Shown here: positions 30,401 through 40,091 of the stretch, piece by piece | How the letters are laid out: the number at the start of each line of letters is the position of its first letter | Numbering within the stretch: the stretch's first letter is position 1 | Assembly: GCA_026419775.2 (NCBI GenBank) | Contig: JAOPGA020000836.1 | Span: 1-64,000, forward strand | Direction: 5' to 3' | DNA from: Acrasis kona | Taxonomy: Eukaryota; Heterolobosea; Eutetramitea; Acrasida; Acrasidae | DNA: 64,000 nt | Translations under genes and position numbers: made by a program | Notes under the pieces: generated by a model | What the model saw: only the letters and a program-made list of their open reading frames with translations | The model's database searches: none | Told to the model about the DNA's origin: nothing

Positions 30401-33400
30401 CTTGGAGTTGGAGTAGGTGTTAACGTTGGGGTAGGTGTTGGGGTAGGTGTAGGCGTTGGAGTCGGTGTTGGCGTAGGCGTAGGCGTAGGTGTCGGCGATT
30501 GATTGCACTGACCACCATAATAAGGTGCCCTACAAACACAAACACTTGGCGACACACAAGCTCCATTTCCAGAACAAGTAGAACTACTATTAAAAGCTAT
30601 TCCATAACAACTCCAAGATTCACATCTTTGACCACTATATCCAGCATTACATGCACAAGTATTTGGAGATACACAAGTACCATTTCCAGAGCAAGTAGAA
30701 CTACTATTAAAAACTGTTCCATAACAACTATATCCCTCACAGCGCTGTCCATAATATCCACTGTTACAAGTGCATGTAGAAGGCGCTGTACAGGTACCGT
30801 TGTTGGAGCATCCAGCGTTGTTAGTGTTAACTACACCATTACAATTCCATGATTGACATGATGATCCGTAATAACCATTATTACAACTACATGTCGACGG
30901 TGATACGCACCTACCGTTATTAGAGCATACAGCGCTATTAGAGTAGACTAGACCACTGCAATTCCATGATTGACAATATTGACCGAAATAGCCATTGTTA
31001 CAATTACATACATTTGGAGCGACGCACGTTCCGTTACCACTACAAGCAGAACTACTGTTAAACATATTTACACCACAATTATAAGCTTCGCATTGCTGAC
31101 CATAATATCCAGCATTACAAGTACATACATTTGTATTGGTACAAGTTCCATTTCCACTACAAACAGATGGAGAACTGGAATTCAAACCGAAACAAGTTAG
31201 CTTTGTAAACGCAAAAGTAGCACTTGCGATTGTATATGAATAACTATAAGGAGGATAAGAAGGTAAACTATTTCCAGACTTGAAATTAGTTGTGGCGATG
31301 TAGGGAGCGCCGAAGAATTGAACCTGCGATGGATAAGAGTTAGATCCAGGGTACATATTATAGATGGTACCAGAACAAGAATCGCTATATTGAGCAGTTA
31401 CTGCAAAAGTGTTACCAGCCAATAACACCACTGGTGTTGTTAAATTTTGAAAGTAATTTCTAGTATTGATGTATTGTGATCCTGGATTACTACTGTTAAA
31501 AGTGAGTTGAGAGATAACAGTGCCAGTAGCAGTATTAAACAAGGCAACGTAATTATTAACCGAAAAACCTAAACAGGCGGAGTATAAACCAAGTTGTGTT
31601 ACAATGATACTTTGTGACACTGAAAATTCGACACCGACACTTTCTGATCGGTAGTCTTGATTAGCAGCGACTGTCAAGTCGGTAATATAAGGATAGATCG
31701 TACTGGAGTTCAAATTGATTTGACAAATGTTACCAGAGTAGCCAGCATTACAAGTACAAGTATCTACTCCTGAACAAGTGCCTCTGCCACTACATACAGA
31801 CGAACTATTCGCAACAATAGAATAACAAGAATAATACTGACACTGAGGGCCAGCATATCCGTCCATACAAGTACAAGTGTTAAAATCAGTACATCTCCCG
31901 AATCTACTACATGCATTTGTAGTTTGATTGTAACAAATGGGTAACACGATTGGATCACCAATGATCGCGTAGTTACAATTATTATTTGTAATTGAACCAG
32001 CTTGAGTAATCAAGTTGAGATTTTTTACTCCCTGAACGTTCAAGTTGACAAATATAGACCCGCTATGCATCGCAGGAGATGTATAAGCGGTAACATCATC
32101 TAATGTGATTGTAAAAAGAACTTGTTCTGATGGCAATCCACCACAAGCATTTATTGAACTATCATTCAATCCAATGGTTGCTTGGAACGAATAATAATTG
32201 TAATTTAAAGTAATAGTTGTCGTTGTTGACAAGAATCGATTTCCAGGGAAAGACACAAGATTAGGAGGATACTGTAATAAACTCTTGGAATACGGTAGAT
32301 TACCGACTACCGCATAAGTTGGTTTAAACGAAAGAGAAAAGCCATCGTTAGCAACATATGGTAACGAACGAAATAAACTTCCAGTGTACAAAGTAACACC
32401 AGTATAAGGACCAGTAGTGACATTTGAGGTTTTATAGCAACACCCACCATTAGGCCAATTAGAGGATACATTAACAGTGAGATAAGCAATACAATTCAGA
32501 TTAATAGAACACATATAAGCACAATAAGTAGAAGTCAAACCCCAGCCGAAGCAGCCGATGTCGGAACCTCCAATATCAACATTTTGTTGACCAACCCACT
32601 GGTTGACCGGATTTTTAAAATTATTAGAAACATAATTGTAACCAACTAAACAATCTTTGATATTGTAGGCTATAGTGTTAAATTGTGAATTGCAAGCATA
32701 ATTCTGACAATTAGATCCTGAATACAAAGTACCACATGAACATGTGTTATTAGAAATGCAAAGTCCTCTTCCAGAACAGACATTAGGAGATCCTGCCAAT
32801 AAGCCACCACATATGATTGGTGTTTGGCAGTTGGAGGAACCAATATAACCAGCATTACATGTACAAACATCTTGTGCCGAGCATACTCCGTTACCACTAC
32901 AGACTGAAGGGTTGTTCCATGCAATTCCATTACAAGTCAAGGAAGGTACAATTATAGGATCACCTATAATTGCATTATTACATGCATTACTATTGTTCGG
33001 CATTGATGATATGATATTAATGTCCAAGAAATTAGTTGTTGTAGTGTTAATGTCAATAAAAATTCCTTTTGATGTAGAAATTGGAATACTAGCATAAAAA
33101 TTATTATCCAAGTAGAATGTGTAATTGACTTGTTGGCTTCCAATGGCTCCACCACAAGTACCAATGACGGAATCTTTCAACATTAGTGTATAATTAAATA
33201 AAGGTTCTACGTACCGTTTATTCCAATTGTTGCTTGAAAACGACTAAATTTATACCCAAGTGTGATTCTTGTGCTAGTTCCTCCGGACCAATACCAAGGA
33301 CTGGTTGTTGCTGGACCAGGGTATTGTAAAATACTTCTTGCAAAATTTAAATTTCCTATGCTTGCTGTTGTTGCTTTAAATGATGTTGCGTTATTGTCAT

Positions 33401-34030
33401 TCGTAACAATTGGATATGTTTTAGGTACTGGAACGGAGTTCAAATTGTACACATAGGTGTCAACTGTTGATTTCGGTGACATGACGAAGTTTCTTTTGTA
33501 ACAACCTATTTAATGGTGAGGATTAGTTTTGTTGAATGAACGTACATCCTCCGATAGTGCTGTCCCATCCAGATTGTGGGTATACGCGTACATAACCGAC
33601 GCAATTCACATCGGCTTTGCACAGGTAGGCGCAATAGCTTGCTGGTGCTGAACCAAAACAATTAATGTTATCTCCACCAATGTCATAACCAGGTATCAAA
33701 GTGTAGTTGTTGTTAGGTTGGACCACTGAAACAAATTGGTCGACATAACTATATGCAGCACAAAGAGCGCTGTTATAAGCTGTTGTGTTGTACAAAGGAT
33801 TACAGATGTAGTTATTACAATAAGTTCCTTGGTAGAGAACACCGCAGACACAAGTATCTTGAGCTACGCATGTACCTCTTCCGTTACATACGCCTTGCGC
33901 GTTAGAATTAATTCCTTTCGGTTAGTTTTTCATGATCAAAAGACAACTCACCATTACATGTATAAGCGAATGTTGATGTCGCAACAACAAGTAAGATTGC
34001 CACCCAGCAAAGCATCATGTGCTGCCTCAT
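27496..34030 (-). CDS. giant type I surface protein: PAN-like, NPCBM-like, EGF repeats, Thr-Pro stalk, TM; 4 exons
   Basis: Exons 34030-33952, 33914-33546, 33505-33215 and 33173-27496 give 2,138 residues. Order: signal peptide ([22 protein letters not shown]), an EGF unit, a Cys-rich PAN/apple-like block ([15 protein letters not shown]... GGCCYK), an NPCBM-like beta domain ([13 protein letters not shown], then [12 protein letters not shown]), EGF units, and a second PAN-like plus NPCBM-like block with the same landmarks. Then more EGF units (type CSGNGTC.A.N.C.CN.GY.GQ.C), about 220 residues of Thr-Pro repeats, a Thr/Ser-rich region, a lectin-like beta domain near 1900 and a TM helix followed by KKRKK and a 30-residue tail. 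It looks like a carbohydrate-binding adhesin or phagocytic receptor; that role is inferred. Confidence 0.85.
29757..30495 (-). repeat. Thr-Pro mucin-like minisatellite
   Basis: About 740 bp of nested 6- to 12-bp units encode (TP)n with regular insertions such as [12 protein letters not shown]. Higher-order blocks of roughly 130-160 bp recur, seen from the repeated position of the SATPTSTP element. The non-coding strand is G/T-rich. Expect length variation between strains and assembly error here. Confidence 0.92.
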
Positions 34031-34109
34031 CCTACCGACGCAATTCTAACCAATAATAATATTTACTTAATAACAATAATTCCAAATAAAGGTGGGCGAC
34101 AAAAGTATT

Positions 34110-36200
34110 TTATTTATTAATTTTTAACTTTTTCTTTTTATGCAACTCAGGATTTTCCTTGGCCACTTCCTTCGCTGCCTTGGCAACCACAGATAAGTTT
34201 GTGTCCTCAACAATAAAGTAGGGTTGTTGTAACTTTTCAACAATCTTTTCATGGTGCTTGACGGCATTTAATGGTGTGTCCGTTTCTGATGCATTCTTTT
34301 TTCTCATCTTTTGTTCATATCTTTTCAATTCCTTCTCTTGTTTGTTCTTGCTTGGGAATGCATTATGAAAGTGTCTTGAGAGCTCTCTGAACTGATCCTT
34401 AGGTGTCATTCTCTCTCCAAACTTATTGACTCTTCCGATGAACATGTCCTCGTCCTCATCTGCATTGGTGTCATCAAAGGATTGGAATACATTATGTGGA
34501 CGCTTCTTTGTTCTTTCCATTATTGAAAGAGGCTTGTCGTTATTTCTTCCCCCATAGTCGTTGTCGTTGGCGGCAAGTAGTCCTTTGCTCTCTGCGAAAC
34601 GAAGGGCTGCGGCAAGACCTGTTCCTATTGTTGGTTCTTGTAATAAATCTTCTTTGTCAACTTCGTTTGAGGTTTCTTCTGTTGGCTCATCAGGAGTGGG
34701 TTCGGATTCGGAGGTGGAAGGTAGAGGCTGTTGGACAGGAGCAGGTTCATTCATGTCGACGTCATTTTCGTCGTCAAAAGTACTTCTTTTCTTAATATTG
34801 GAAGGATTAGAAGCCGTAACACGTTTTTTAACAGTTGGTACATTTACACGATACATGTCATCTTCATCATTTTCTTTTTTCACATTTCTAGCAAACTCTG
34901 AAACAGGATCAAACTTTATTACATTTTCATTTGGTTGAACCTCACTTTCTTGACGTATGGCTTCTTGGACACCTTCAAGTACTACATCCTCCGGCCTTGT
35001 TGTATCTCTCTTCAAGAGTGCTTCAGCTCTTTCTTTCGCCTTTCTTAGAGCAATTTCGTATCCATGATCCATCTTGTTCAAATGATCTTGTTCAGGAACG
35101 TCTTCTTGGACCCTTCTTCTACCACGATGTTGTGACTGATCTGCTTCGGTTGTGTTGATAATTGATTCCGCAGAACGTTGTTTCATTTGTACATTTTTTT
35201 GTGTTCTCTTCTTTACCTTGACCGGCTTCTGAACGTAATCTTGTGCGATCCTTTGTGCGTAGTCATTCACGTTATATGAGATCCTTCCGTCTTCTTCTTC
35301 GTTTTTAAAAGTAGTCGGTGGTTGACTGACTGATGATGAGTTGTTGGCCTGATCCACTACAAAAGATTTTCGTTGAAGTTCTTGTTTGTCGTCATCATAT
35401 TGCGAAAGTAGGTCTTGATCCTCTTCTAAACTGATCGTAGCGTCGTAAGTTCCTCTATTTACTCCCATTCCAGGTCCCTTCTTTTTTGCGTTTTTCTTGT
35501 TCCATTCCCTCTTTTCTGCGTCTAGTAAGGTGGTGTTCTCTAATTGATCTTCGCTTTCGTCCATAACATCCTTGTCTTGTAAAGTGAGAATAATTCCTGT
35601 GTCACCCATTGAGTTATTAACAGTGGAGGTGTCATGTGCTATTTTTATGTCTTTAATGTCATTAGAATCATATTTGGGCAAATCTTTTTTCCTCCTTCTA
35701 ATAGTGTCTTGGATGGCTTCTTCGCTTTCGAGCTCAAGCTGAAGAATTTCTTTTGCATCTTGTTGTGATTTCTTGATCCTGTCTTGAGCTTCTTTTTGGT
35801 TTTTTACAAAGGATAATAATTGTTTCTTCTCGTCCTTCTCTTCATCACTGTCGTCAGCCAGTCCTTTAGTTCGTAATATTTCTCTTTCTTTTCGTCTCAT
35901 TCGAGCTTGTTGTATGCGTTTCAAAGCATCTTGTTCGTCTTTTTTACCATCGTCCTTCGAGCTGACAAAAATTTCGTTTTGCTTCTTCAAATCTTCTTCC
36001 GCTACTTTGAGTGGTTTTAGACCGAGTGATATTCTAAGCTTATTAGTGTCTTCGATTGACATGCTTATTGTGCCATCTGCAGATGTTTCTGTTTTAAAAG
36101 AGGGTAGTGACTCCCGCATCGATTTGTCTTCATCTATAGATTGTGAACGTGTCGACCCATCACTTTTAGAGTGGCCATACCTATCGTTTCTGTCTCCCAT
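34110..36200 (-). CDS. SART1: SART1 / Snu66 U4/U6.U5 tri-snRNP protein
   Basis: 696 residues, intronless. The signature EDTNKLRISLGLKPL lies at about 49-63, followed by a highly charged helical body typical of SART-1. Other family landmarks are DESEDQLENTTLLDAEKREW (about 212-231), KKGPGMGVNRGTYDA, and near the C-terminus IGRVNKFGERMTPKDQFREL followed by SRHFH. SART1 bridges U4/U6 and U5 in the tri-snRNP and is needed before spliceosome activation. It fits a genome with many short introns. Length is somewhat shorter than the human protein (about 800). It ends close to the start of the giant surface gene on the same strand. Confidence 0.9.
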   Translation of the reverse strand: MGDRNDRYGHSKSDGSTRSQSIDEDKSMRESLPSFKTETSADGTISMSIEDTNKLRISLGLKPLKVAEEDLKKQNEIFVSSKDDGKKDEQDALKRIQQARMRRKEREILRTKGLADDSDEEKDEKKQLLSFVKNQKEAQDRIKKSQQDAKEILQLELESEEAIQDTIRRRKKDLPKYDSNDIKDIKIAHDTSTVNNSMGDTGIILTLQDKDVMDESEDQLENTTLLDAEKREWNKKNAKKKGPGMGVNRGTYDATISLEEDQDLLSQYDDDKQELQRKSFVVDQANNSSSVSQPPTTFKNEEEDGRISYNVNDYAQRIAQDYVQKPVKVKKRTQKNVQMKQRSAESIINTTEADQSQHRGRRRVQEDVPEQDHLNKMDHGYEIALRKAKERAEALLKRDTTRPEDVVLEGVQEAIRQESEVQPNENVIKFDPVSEFARNVKKENDEDDMYRVNVPTVKKRVTASNPSNIKKRSTFDDENDVDMNEPAPVQQPLPSTSESEPTPDEPTEETSNEVDKEDLLQEPTIGTGLAAALRFAESKGLLAANDNDYGGRNNDKPLSIMERTKKRPHNVFQSFDDTNADEDEDMFIGRVNKFGERMTPKDQFRELSRHFHNAFPSKNKQEKELKRYEQKMRKKNASETDTPLNAVKHHEKIVEKLQQPYFIVEDTNLSVVAKAAKEVAKENPELHKKKKLKINK

Positions 36201-36445
36201 CTGTTTGAATATGGAGCAAGTTCGTTGAAGATTTGGGTTGATTATGGATTACAATATTCAAGAGCATGGAACAAAATAGATTAATTTATTTCATATTATA
36301 CAAATTAACTTTAAGAAATCGAATGAAATCATACATGACTCACTGTCCTGCAGCAATTTTAAAGATTACCCACAGGTAGTCGAAGAAACACTATATTTAC
36401 AAAATGAACGACATGTCGCTCAAATCTACTCAATTAAACATTGCG

Positions 36446-37612
36446 TCAACTGTACCCGCTAAATTTATTGAGCTTTTCTCTTAAGCTCTGTAGCGTATCT
36501 TGTTTAAAGCCCATTTGTTTTGGTAGTTGGCTGATGTCCTCCAAGAAGCGTACAAGAGGATTCTCACAATCAAATGTACTTATTTTATCTTCCCTTATAG
36601 AAGTCTCTTCACCACTACATGGCTCATCTTCAGCGATGTACGGTACCAAATCGAAAACGAGTTGGTCTTTATGTAAGTGGCTGCATCTGTCATCATAGTT
36701 TACAATTTTTATTTGAGGTAGAACAAGCTCCAAATCACTCAGGAGTATTAATTCTCCCCTTTTAATATCTGGATTAAAATTTAATACATGAACATTATCA
36801 TATTCATCGTCCTCAAAGTCATTATAAGAATCAAGAATTTGTGACATTAAATTATAAGGTAACTCCTCATCGCTGTCCACTTCACTACCCAGTGAGCAGC
36901 CACTATCACACTCGAGCATTTTTTGTCCAGTGAAAGATTCTTCGAAAGATCGATTTTCAATAAACAAATTCTCTTCGCGTTTAAATGTAATAGAGCTCTC
37001 AATATATTTTATTATATCAGATAGATCCTTTCGGAATTCAACTTTAGCATGGACAAAATGCCCTTTACCAAAATTATTTTGAACAAAACCTCCATCTAGA
37101 TCGAACTCCATCTGAATATCTTCAGTATGATTGGAGAAGTCTTTATTGATGTACTCTAACTTGCATCTAATCTGCATATTTTGTTTGTGGGCTTTGGTTG
37201 TATTAAGCATTTTTGAGGTCGGTAGAAGCAAAACCAAAGAATACAATGACCTCAACATCACAATAAATTCTCTTTGTGCTGCCATCTCGGTTTGTTCATC
37301 CAAAAAGTTTGTCGGTAATTTCTTGAGGAACCATGTCTCTAAAACAACGCTTTCTCTGTTGCCATCTTTGTTATACTCGAGGTGAATCTCCAAAGCTATC
37401 ACTTCTTGTAATGAGTTTATTTGTTGAAATGTATTCATGAATGTCTCGATATTTTGTACTCTCGAAATGTCCATCTCAAACAATTTATTAACATCCGTTC
37501 CTTCGATAATTTCTGTTCCATCAGGCCATTCCAATCTCCTACTCAGTACCAATTGTATGAACTGTGACACAAAGTTAGACCATAGTTCAGAAAAAGTAAT
37601 ACCAAGACCCAT
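36446..37612 (-). CDS. ATG13: ATG13-like HORMA domain protein
   Basis: 388 residues. Residues about 1-210 carry the Atg13 HORMA pattern: an N-terminal helix (SNFVSQFIQLVLSRR), the strand VVLETWFLKKLP (about 90-101) and the helix FIVMLRSLYSLVLLLPTSKML (about 117-136), matching the family RSLYS-x-x-x-LLP-x-x-L motif. The rest is acidic and disordered, as usual for Atg13, and ends in a short amphipathic helix. Atg13 is the regulatory partner of Atg1/ULK1 in autophagosome initiation. No Atg1-binding motif is evident by eye. Alternative HORMA families (Mad2, Rev7) fit less well. Confidence 0.75.
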   Translation of the reverse strand: MGLGITFSELWSNFVSQFIQLVLSRRLEWPDGTEIIEGTDVNKLFEMDISRVQNIETFMNTFQQINSLQEVIALEIHLEYNKDGNRESVVLETWFLKKLPTNFLDEQTEMAAQREFIVMLRSLYSLVLLLPTSKMLNTTKAHKQNMQIRCKLEYINKDFSNHTEDIQMEFDLDGGFVQNNFGKGHFVHAKVEFRKDLSDIIKYIESSITFKREENLFIENRSFEESFTGQKMLECDSGCSLGSEVDSDEELPYNLMSQILDSYNDFEDDEYDNVHVLNFNPDIKRGELILLSDLELVLPQIKIVNYDDRCSHLHKDQLVFDLVPYIAEDEPCSGEETSIREDKISTFDCENPLVRFLEDISQLPKQMGFKQDTLQSLREKLNKFSGYS

Positions 37613-37664
37613 AAAGTCAAGTTGTTTTGTGTCGTTACAATCAACCCTATTGTAGACGAAATGT

Positions 37665-38108
37665 ATGTTAGTCCCAAAGCTTCATCTAGATAGCGTTAAA
37701 AACAAGTTAAAAGCAAAACAGTTAGGACTCGATAATCCACTTGATGATGGCAAATGGCACATAAATAGCGCTCGCTTTACCCAATACTCAGAGGAGGAAG
37801 AAAAGTTCAAGTTTCAATATACTAAGCGGAATGAAGTGGATTACCGCTCGGTTAGAGAAAATATATTGCATTCGAATTACAATGTAATGCAGAAGTATGA
37901 GGAATCTCAAATCAAACAACCAAACAATGTAGAAACAAATAATACGGAATTGATAAGGAAAGCAAAATCTGAAAATGTACTTGTGACCCTACCTCCAATG
38001 AACGAAGGTGTAATCCAAAGAATGGTCGTGGTAAAGACAACCAGAGATGACAGGAAGAGCACTTTAAATTTTAGATACCCGATGGGCAAATTTAAAAAAA
38101 CATATTAA
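37665..38108 (+). CDS. conserved-looking small basic protein, function unknown
   Basis: 147 residues starting MLVPKLHLDSVKNKLKAK; an ATG 4 bp upstream is out of frame and short. The protein is charged, with W in DDGKWHINSARF, a coiled region and a basic end (FRYPMGKFKKTY). No signal or TM. It is divergently arranged with ATG13 across 52 bp and convergent with the CXorf65-like gene 12 bp away. I do not recognise it. Confidence 0.58.
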   Translation: MLVPKLHLDSVKNKLKAKQLGLDNPLDDGKWHINSARFTQYSEEEEKFKFQYTKRNEVDYRSVRENILHSNYNVMQKYEESQIKQPNNVETNNTELIRKAKSENVLVTLPPMNEGVIQRMVVVKTTRDDRKSTLNFRYPMGKFKKTY

Positions 38109-38120
38109 AGCTTGCATTTA

Positions 38121-38652
38121 TTATTTCTTTTTGACGTCCTTCTTCTTCTTTGAGTCCGTTACTTTTAAAATGTAAGTTAAATATGTCGTATAGCAATTAC
38201 TTTTTAGGTTTCTCCCCTCGTCTGTATCTAGAAGGGGAGAATATGACTTTTCTACGACGTAACCATTTTCAATTACAAGTTGTTCAACTATTTGACGCAA
38301 AGCCTTCTTCTTCGTTTTTTGGTTGTTCTTTATGTTATCTAGCTCTTCAATCTCCTCCTCTTCTAGCGCTCTCTTCTTAACTAAAATAAGGCGTGACAAG
38401 GATGCATACAAAACACTCACCAGTAACTTTACACAAAATATATACCTCCCTTAACTTTAACGTATCTTTTGCGTAATCATTATTCTTGGTATGAAGTAGC
38501 ATACATTCTCCATCTGAAGCGACCAAATCTACAATATCAACCTCCATGTAGTTACATACTTGTCTAATTTTATCAAGCAGAATGCAGTTCATACAGTCCA
38601 TATTAAACATAACCTTCTCATCATTCCCATGCTTAATATAGAAGAAGGACAT
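38121..38652 (-). CDS. CXorf65-like ubiquitin-fold protein, 2 exons
   Basis: Exons 38652-38421 and 38380-38121, joined by a 40-bp intron (GTGAG donor, TTTAG acceptor), give 163 residues from the ATG (MSFFYIKHGND). Residues 1-80 match the animal and protist CXorf65 pattern: F-x-Y-I-K-H-G at strand one, the LLDKIRQ helix, IVDLVASDGECMLL and YILCKV. The tail is lysine/glutamate-rich and helical. The family is uncharacterised; a ubiquitin-like fold is my inference, and distribution in ciliated organisms would suggest a ciliary role, which I cannot test here. Confidence 0.72.
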
Positions 38653-38705
38653 GAACAAACCTACTCTAAATTGTAATAATCTATTTTTGTAATCAAGTCA
38701 ACGAA

Positions 38706-40079
38706 ATGTTCAACACACAAGGGGCCAGCAATGCCCAAACAACACAGGAAGTTCCTCCTTTCAAATTTCCGTCGATAAAAAGCATGCTTACAGCTCGTAA
38801 AGGAGGAGTAGTGATACTCAACATTCTTCTTGCGTTATGCGGAGTTCAGTTTATATTCGGAGCGTTACATCAACTACAAATCATTCAACACATAACTTAT
38901 ACACTATTGCCCTTACGCGGAATAATATTAATGTCGTGGTTATATTTTTTGTATTATAACTTTAAATCGAAAGCATCTAAAATAATGATAGCAATCGACT
39001 TTATGGTGTGTTTATCAATATCAGGTCTCATTAATGTAGTTTACAATAAAATCGTTCGTCAATGCTCCTCCACGTACGGCAATAGTTGTATTGGAGATCC
39101 TCAATTTACTTTTTTTACTGCTTGGTTGTTCTTGTTATCTCCGCTCGGTCTATTATCCACATCCCCGAGCAGTATATTTTCAATTTTCAAAGTAGCATTC
39201 GACCCAGGTGTTTTATCTGTTCAGAAAGTTTTAGCCATAATGTTTGGTTTCCACTGGGGTTTGTTTTTAGACGATTATGTCGATAGAGAAACATTATCGT
39301 TTAATCCAGCATGGCTATATGGTTGTTCGATACTTTTAAGCACTTATGTAATTTCATATAAAAAGCAGGATAAGGAATCAAACGACAGATTATTTTCTGA
39401 TATTATAAATGCATGTCCTGGTTTTATTTATTTCTTGTTGCCTGAAGAGTATCACTTCCTGGCATTTATTCCCCACTTGTTCATGATTACAAAAATGATG
39501 TATGAGGAGTTGAAGAAGATTAATCAACCTCCAGAACCAATAAATCCTTTCCAAAGCATGTTGACGTCGTTCTTGACGAATTTGTCAACGGGAGCCGACC
39601 CTGTTCAATCAGCGTTCGGTGCAGTGATTGGAAACCCTAACGCGGGTGGAAATCCTAACATGAATCCAATGGCAAGTATGTTCTCTGCTATGTCAGGTGT
39701 TTCACCTGCTGGTGGTGTTAATCCTATGGCAAACATGTTCTCTGCTATGGCAAGTGGACAACATGGCGTGAATCCCATGGCTGATATGTTATCTGCTATG
39801 ACTGGTGGCCCAGATGGCACAGGACCAAATCCCATGGCTGATATGTTATCTGCAATGGAAAACATGAATGGTGGTGGTATGAATCCAATGTTCCCATTTG
39901 GTCCACCAATTCAAAGAAACGCTCTTTTGAATGTTTCAAATGAGGAATGTCTGCATTGTGGTAAGAGAGGTGCTAGACATAAGTGCTCACAATGCCAACA
40001 AGTGTATTATTGCAACAGGAAATGTCAAAAAGAAGACTGGTCAAACCACCAAGAAGATTGCGAACATGAACTAGATTAA
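38706..40079 (+). CDS. polytopic membrane protein with NPMA repeats and C-terminal MYND zinc finger
   Basis: 457 residues, intronless. Seven or eight hydrophobic segments span about 33-265. A linker of four to five imperfect repeats of the type NPMADMLSAM / NPMASMFSAM (about 320-390) follows. The C-terminus (about 416-453) is a MYND zinc finger with all ligands: CLHCGKRGARHKCSQC, YYCNRKCQKEDW, HQEDC. MYND domains bind proline-rich peptides. The combination of a multi-span membrane region with a terminal MYND finger is unusual, and I know no named family. The repeat, which is hydrophobic and Met-rich, may be a chaperone-like or oligomerising helix. Confidence 0.72.
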   Translation: MFNTQGASNAQTTQEVPPFKFPSIKSMLTARKGGVVILNILLALCGVQFIFGALHQLQIIQHITYTLLPLRGIILMSWLYFLYYNFKSKASKIMIAIDFMVCLSISGLINVVYNKIVRQCSSTYGNSCIGDPQFTFFTAWLFLLSPLGLLSTSPSSIFSIFKVAFDPGVLSVQKVLAIMFGFHWGLFLDDYVDRETLSFNPAWLYGCSILLSTYVISYKKQDKESNDRLFSDIINACPGFIYFLLPEEYHFLAFIPHLFMITKMMYEELKKINQPPEPINPFQSMLTSFLTNLSTGADPVQSAFGAVIGNPNAGGNPNMNPMASMFSAMSGVSPAGGVNPMANMFSAMASGQHGVNPMADMLSAMTGGPDGTGPNPMADMLSAMENMNGGGMNPMFPFGPPIQRNALLNVSNEECLHCGKRGARHKCSQCQQVYYCNRKCQKEDWSNHQEDCEHELD

Positions 40080-40091
40080 AATTTTTTTGTA

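Noticed and set aside
29786-30502. 238-codon plus-strand Val-Gly frame and a minus-strand Tyr/Asn/Thr frame in the same tract
   Set aside because: Both are alternate readings of the Thr-Pro minisatellite; any frame stays open in such a repeat.
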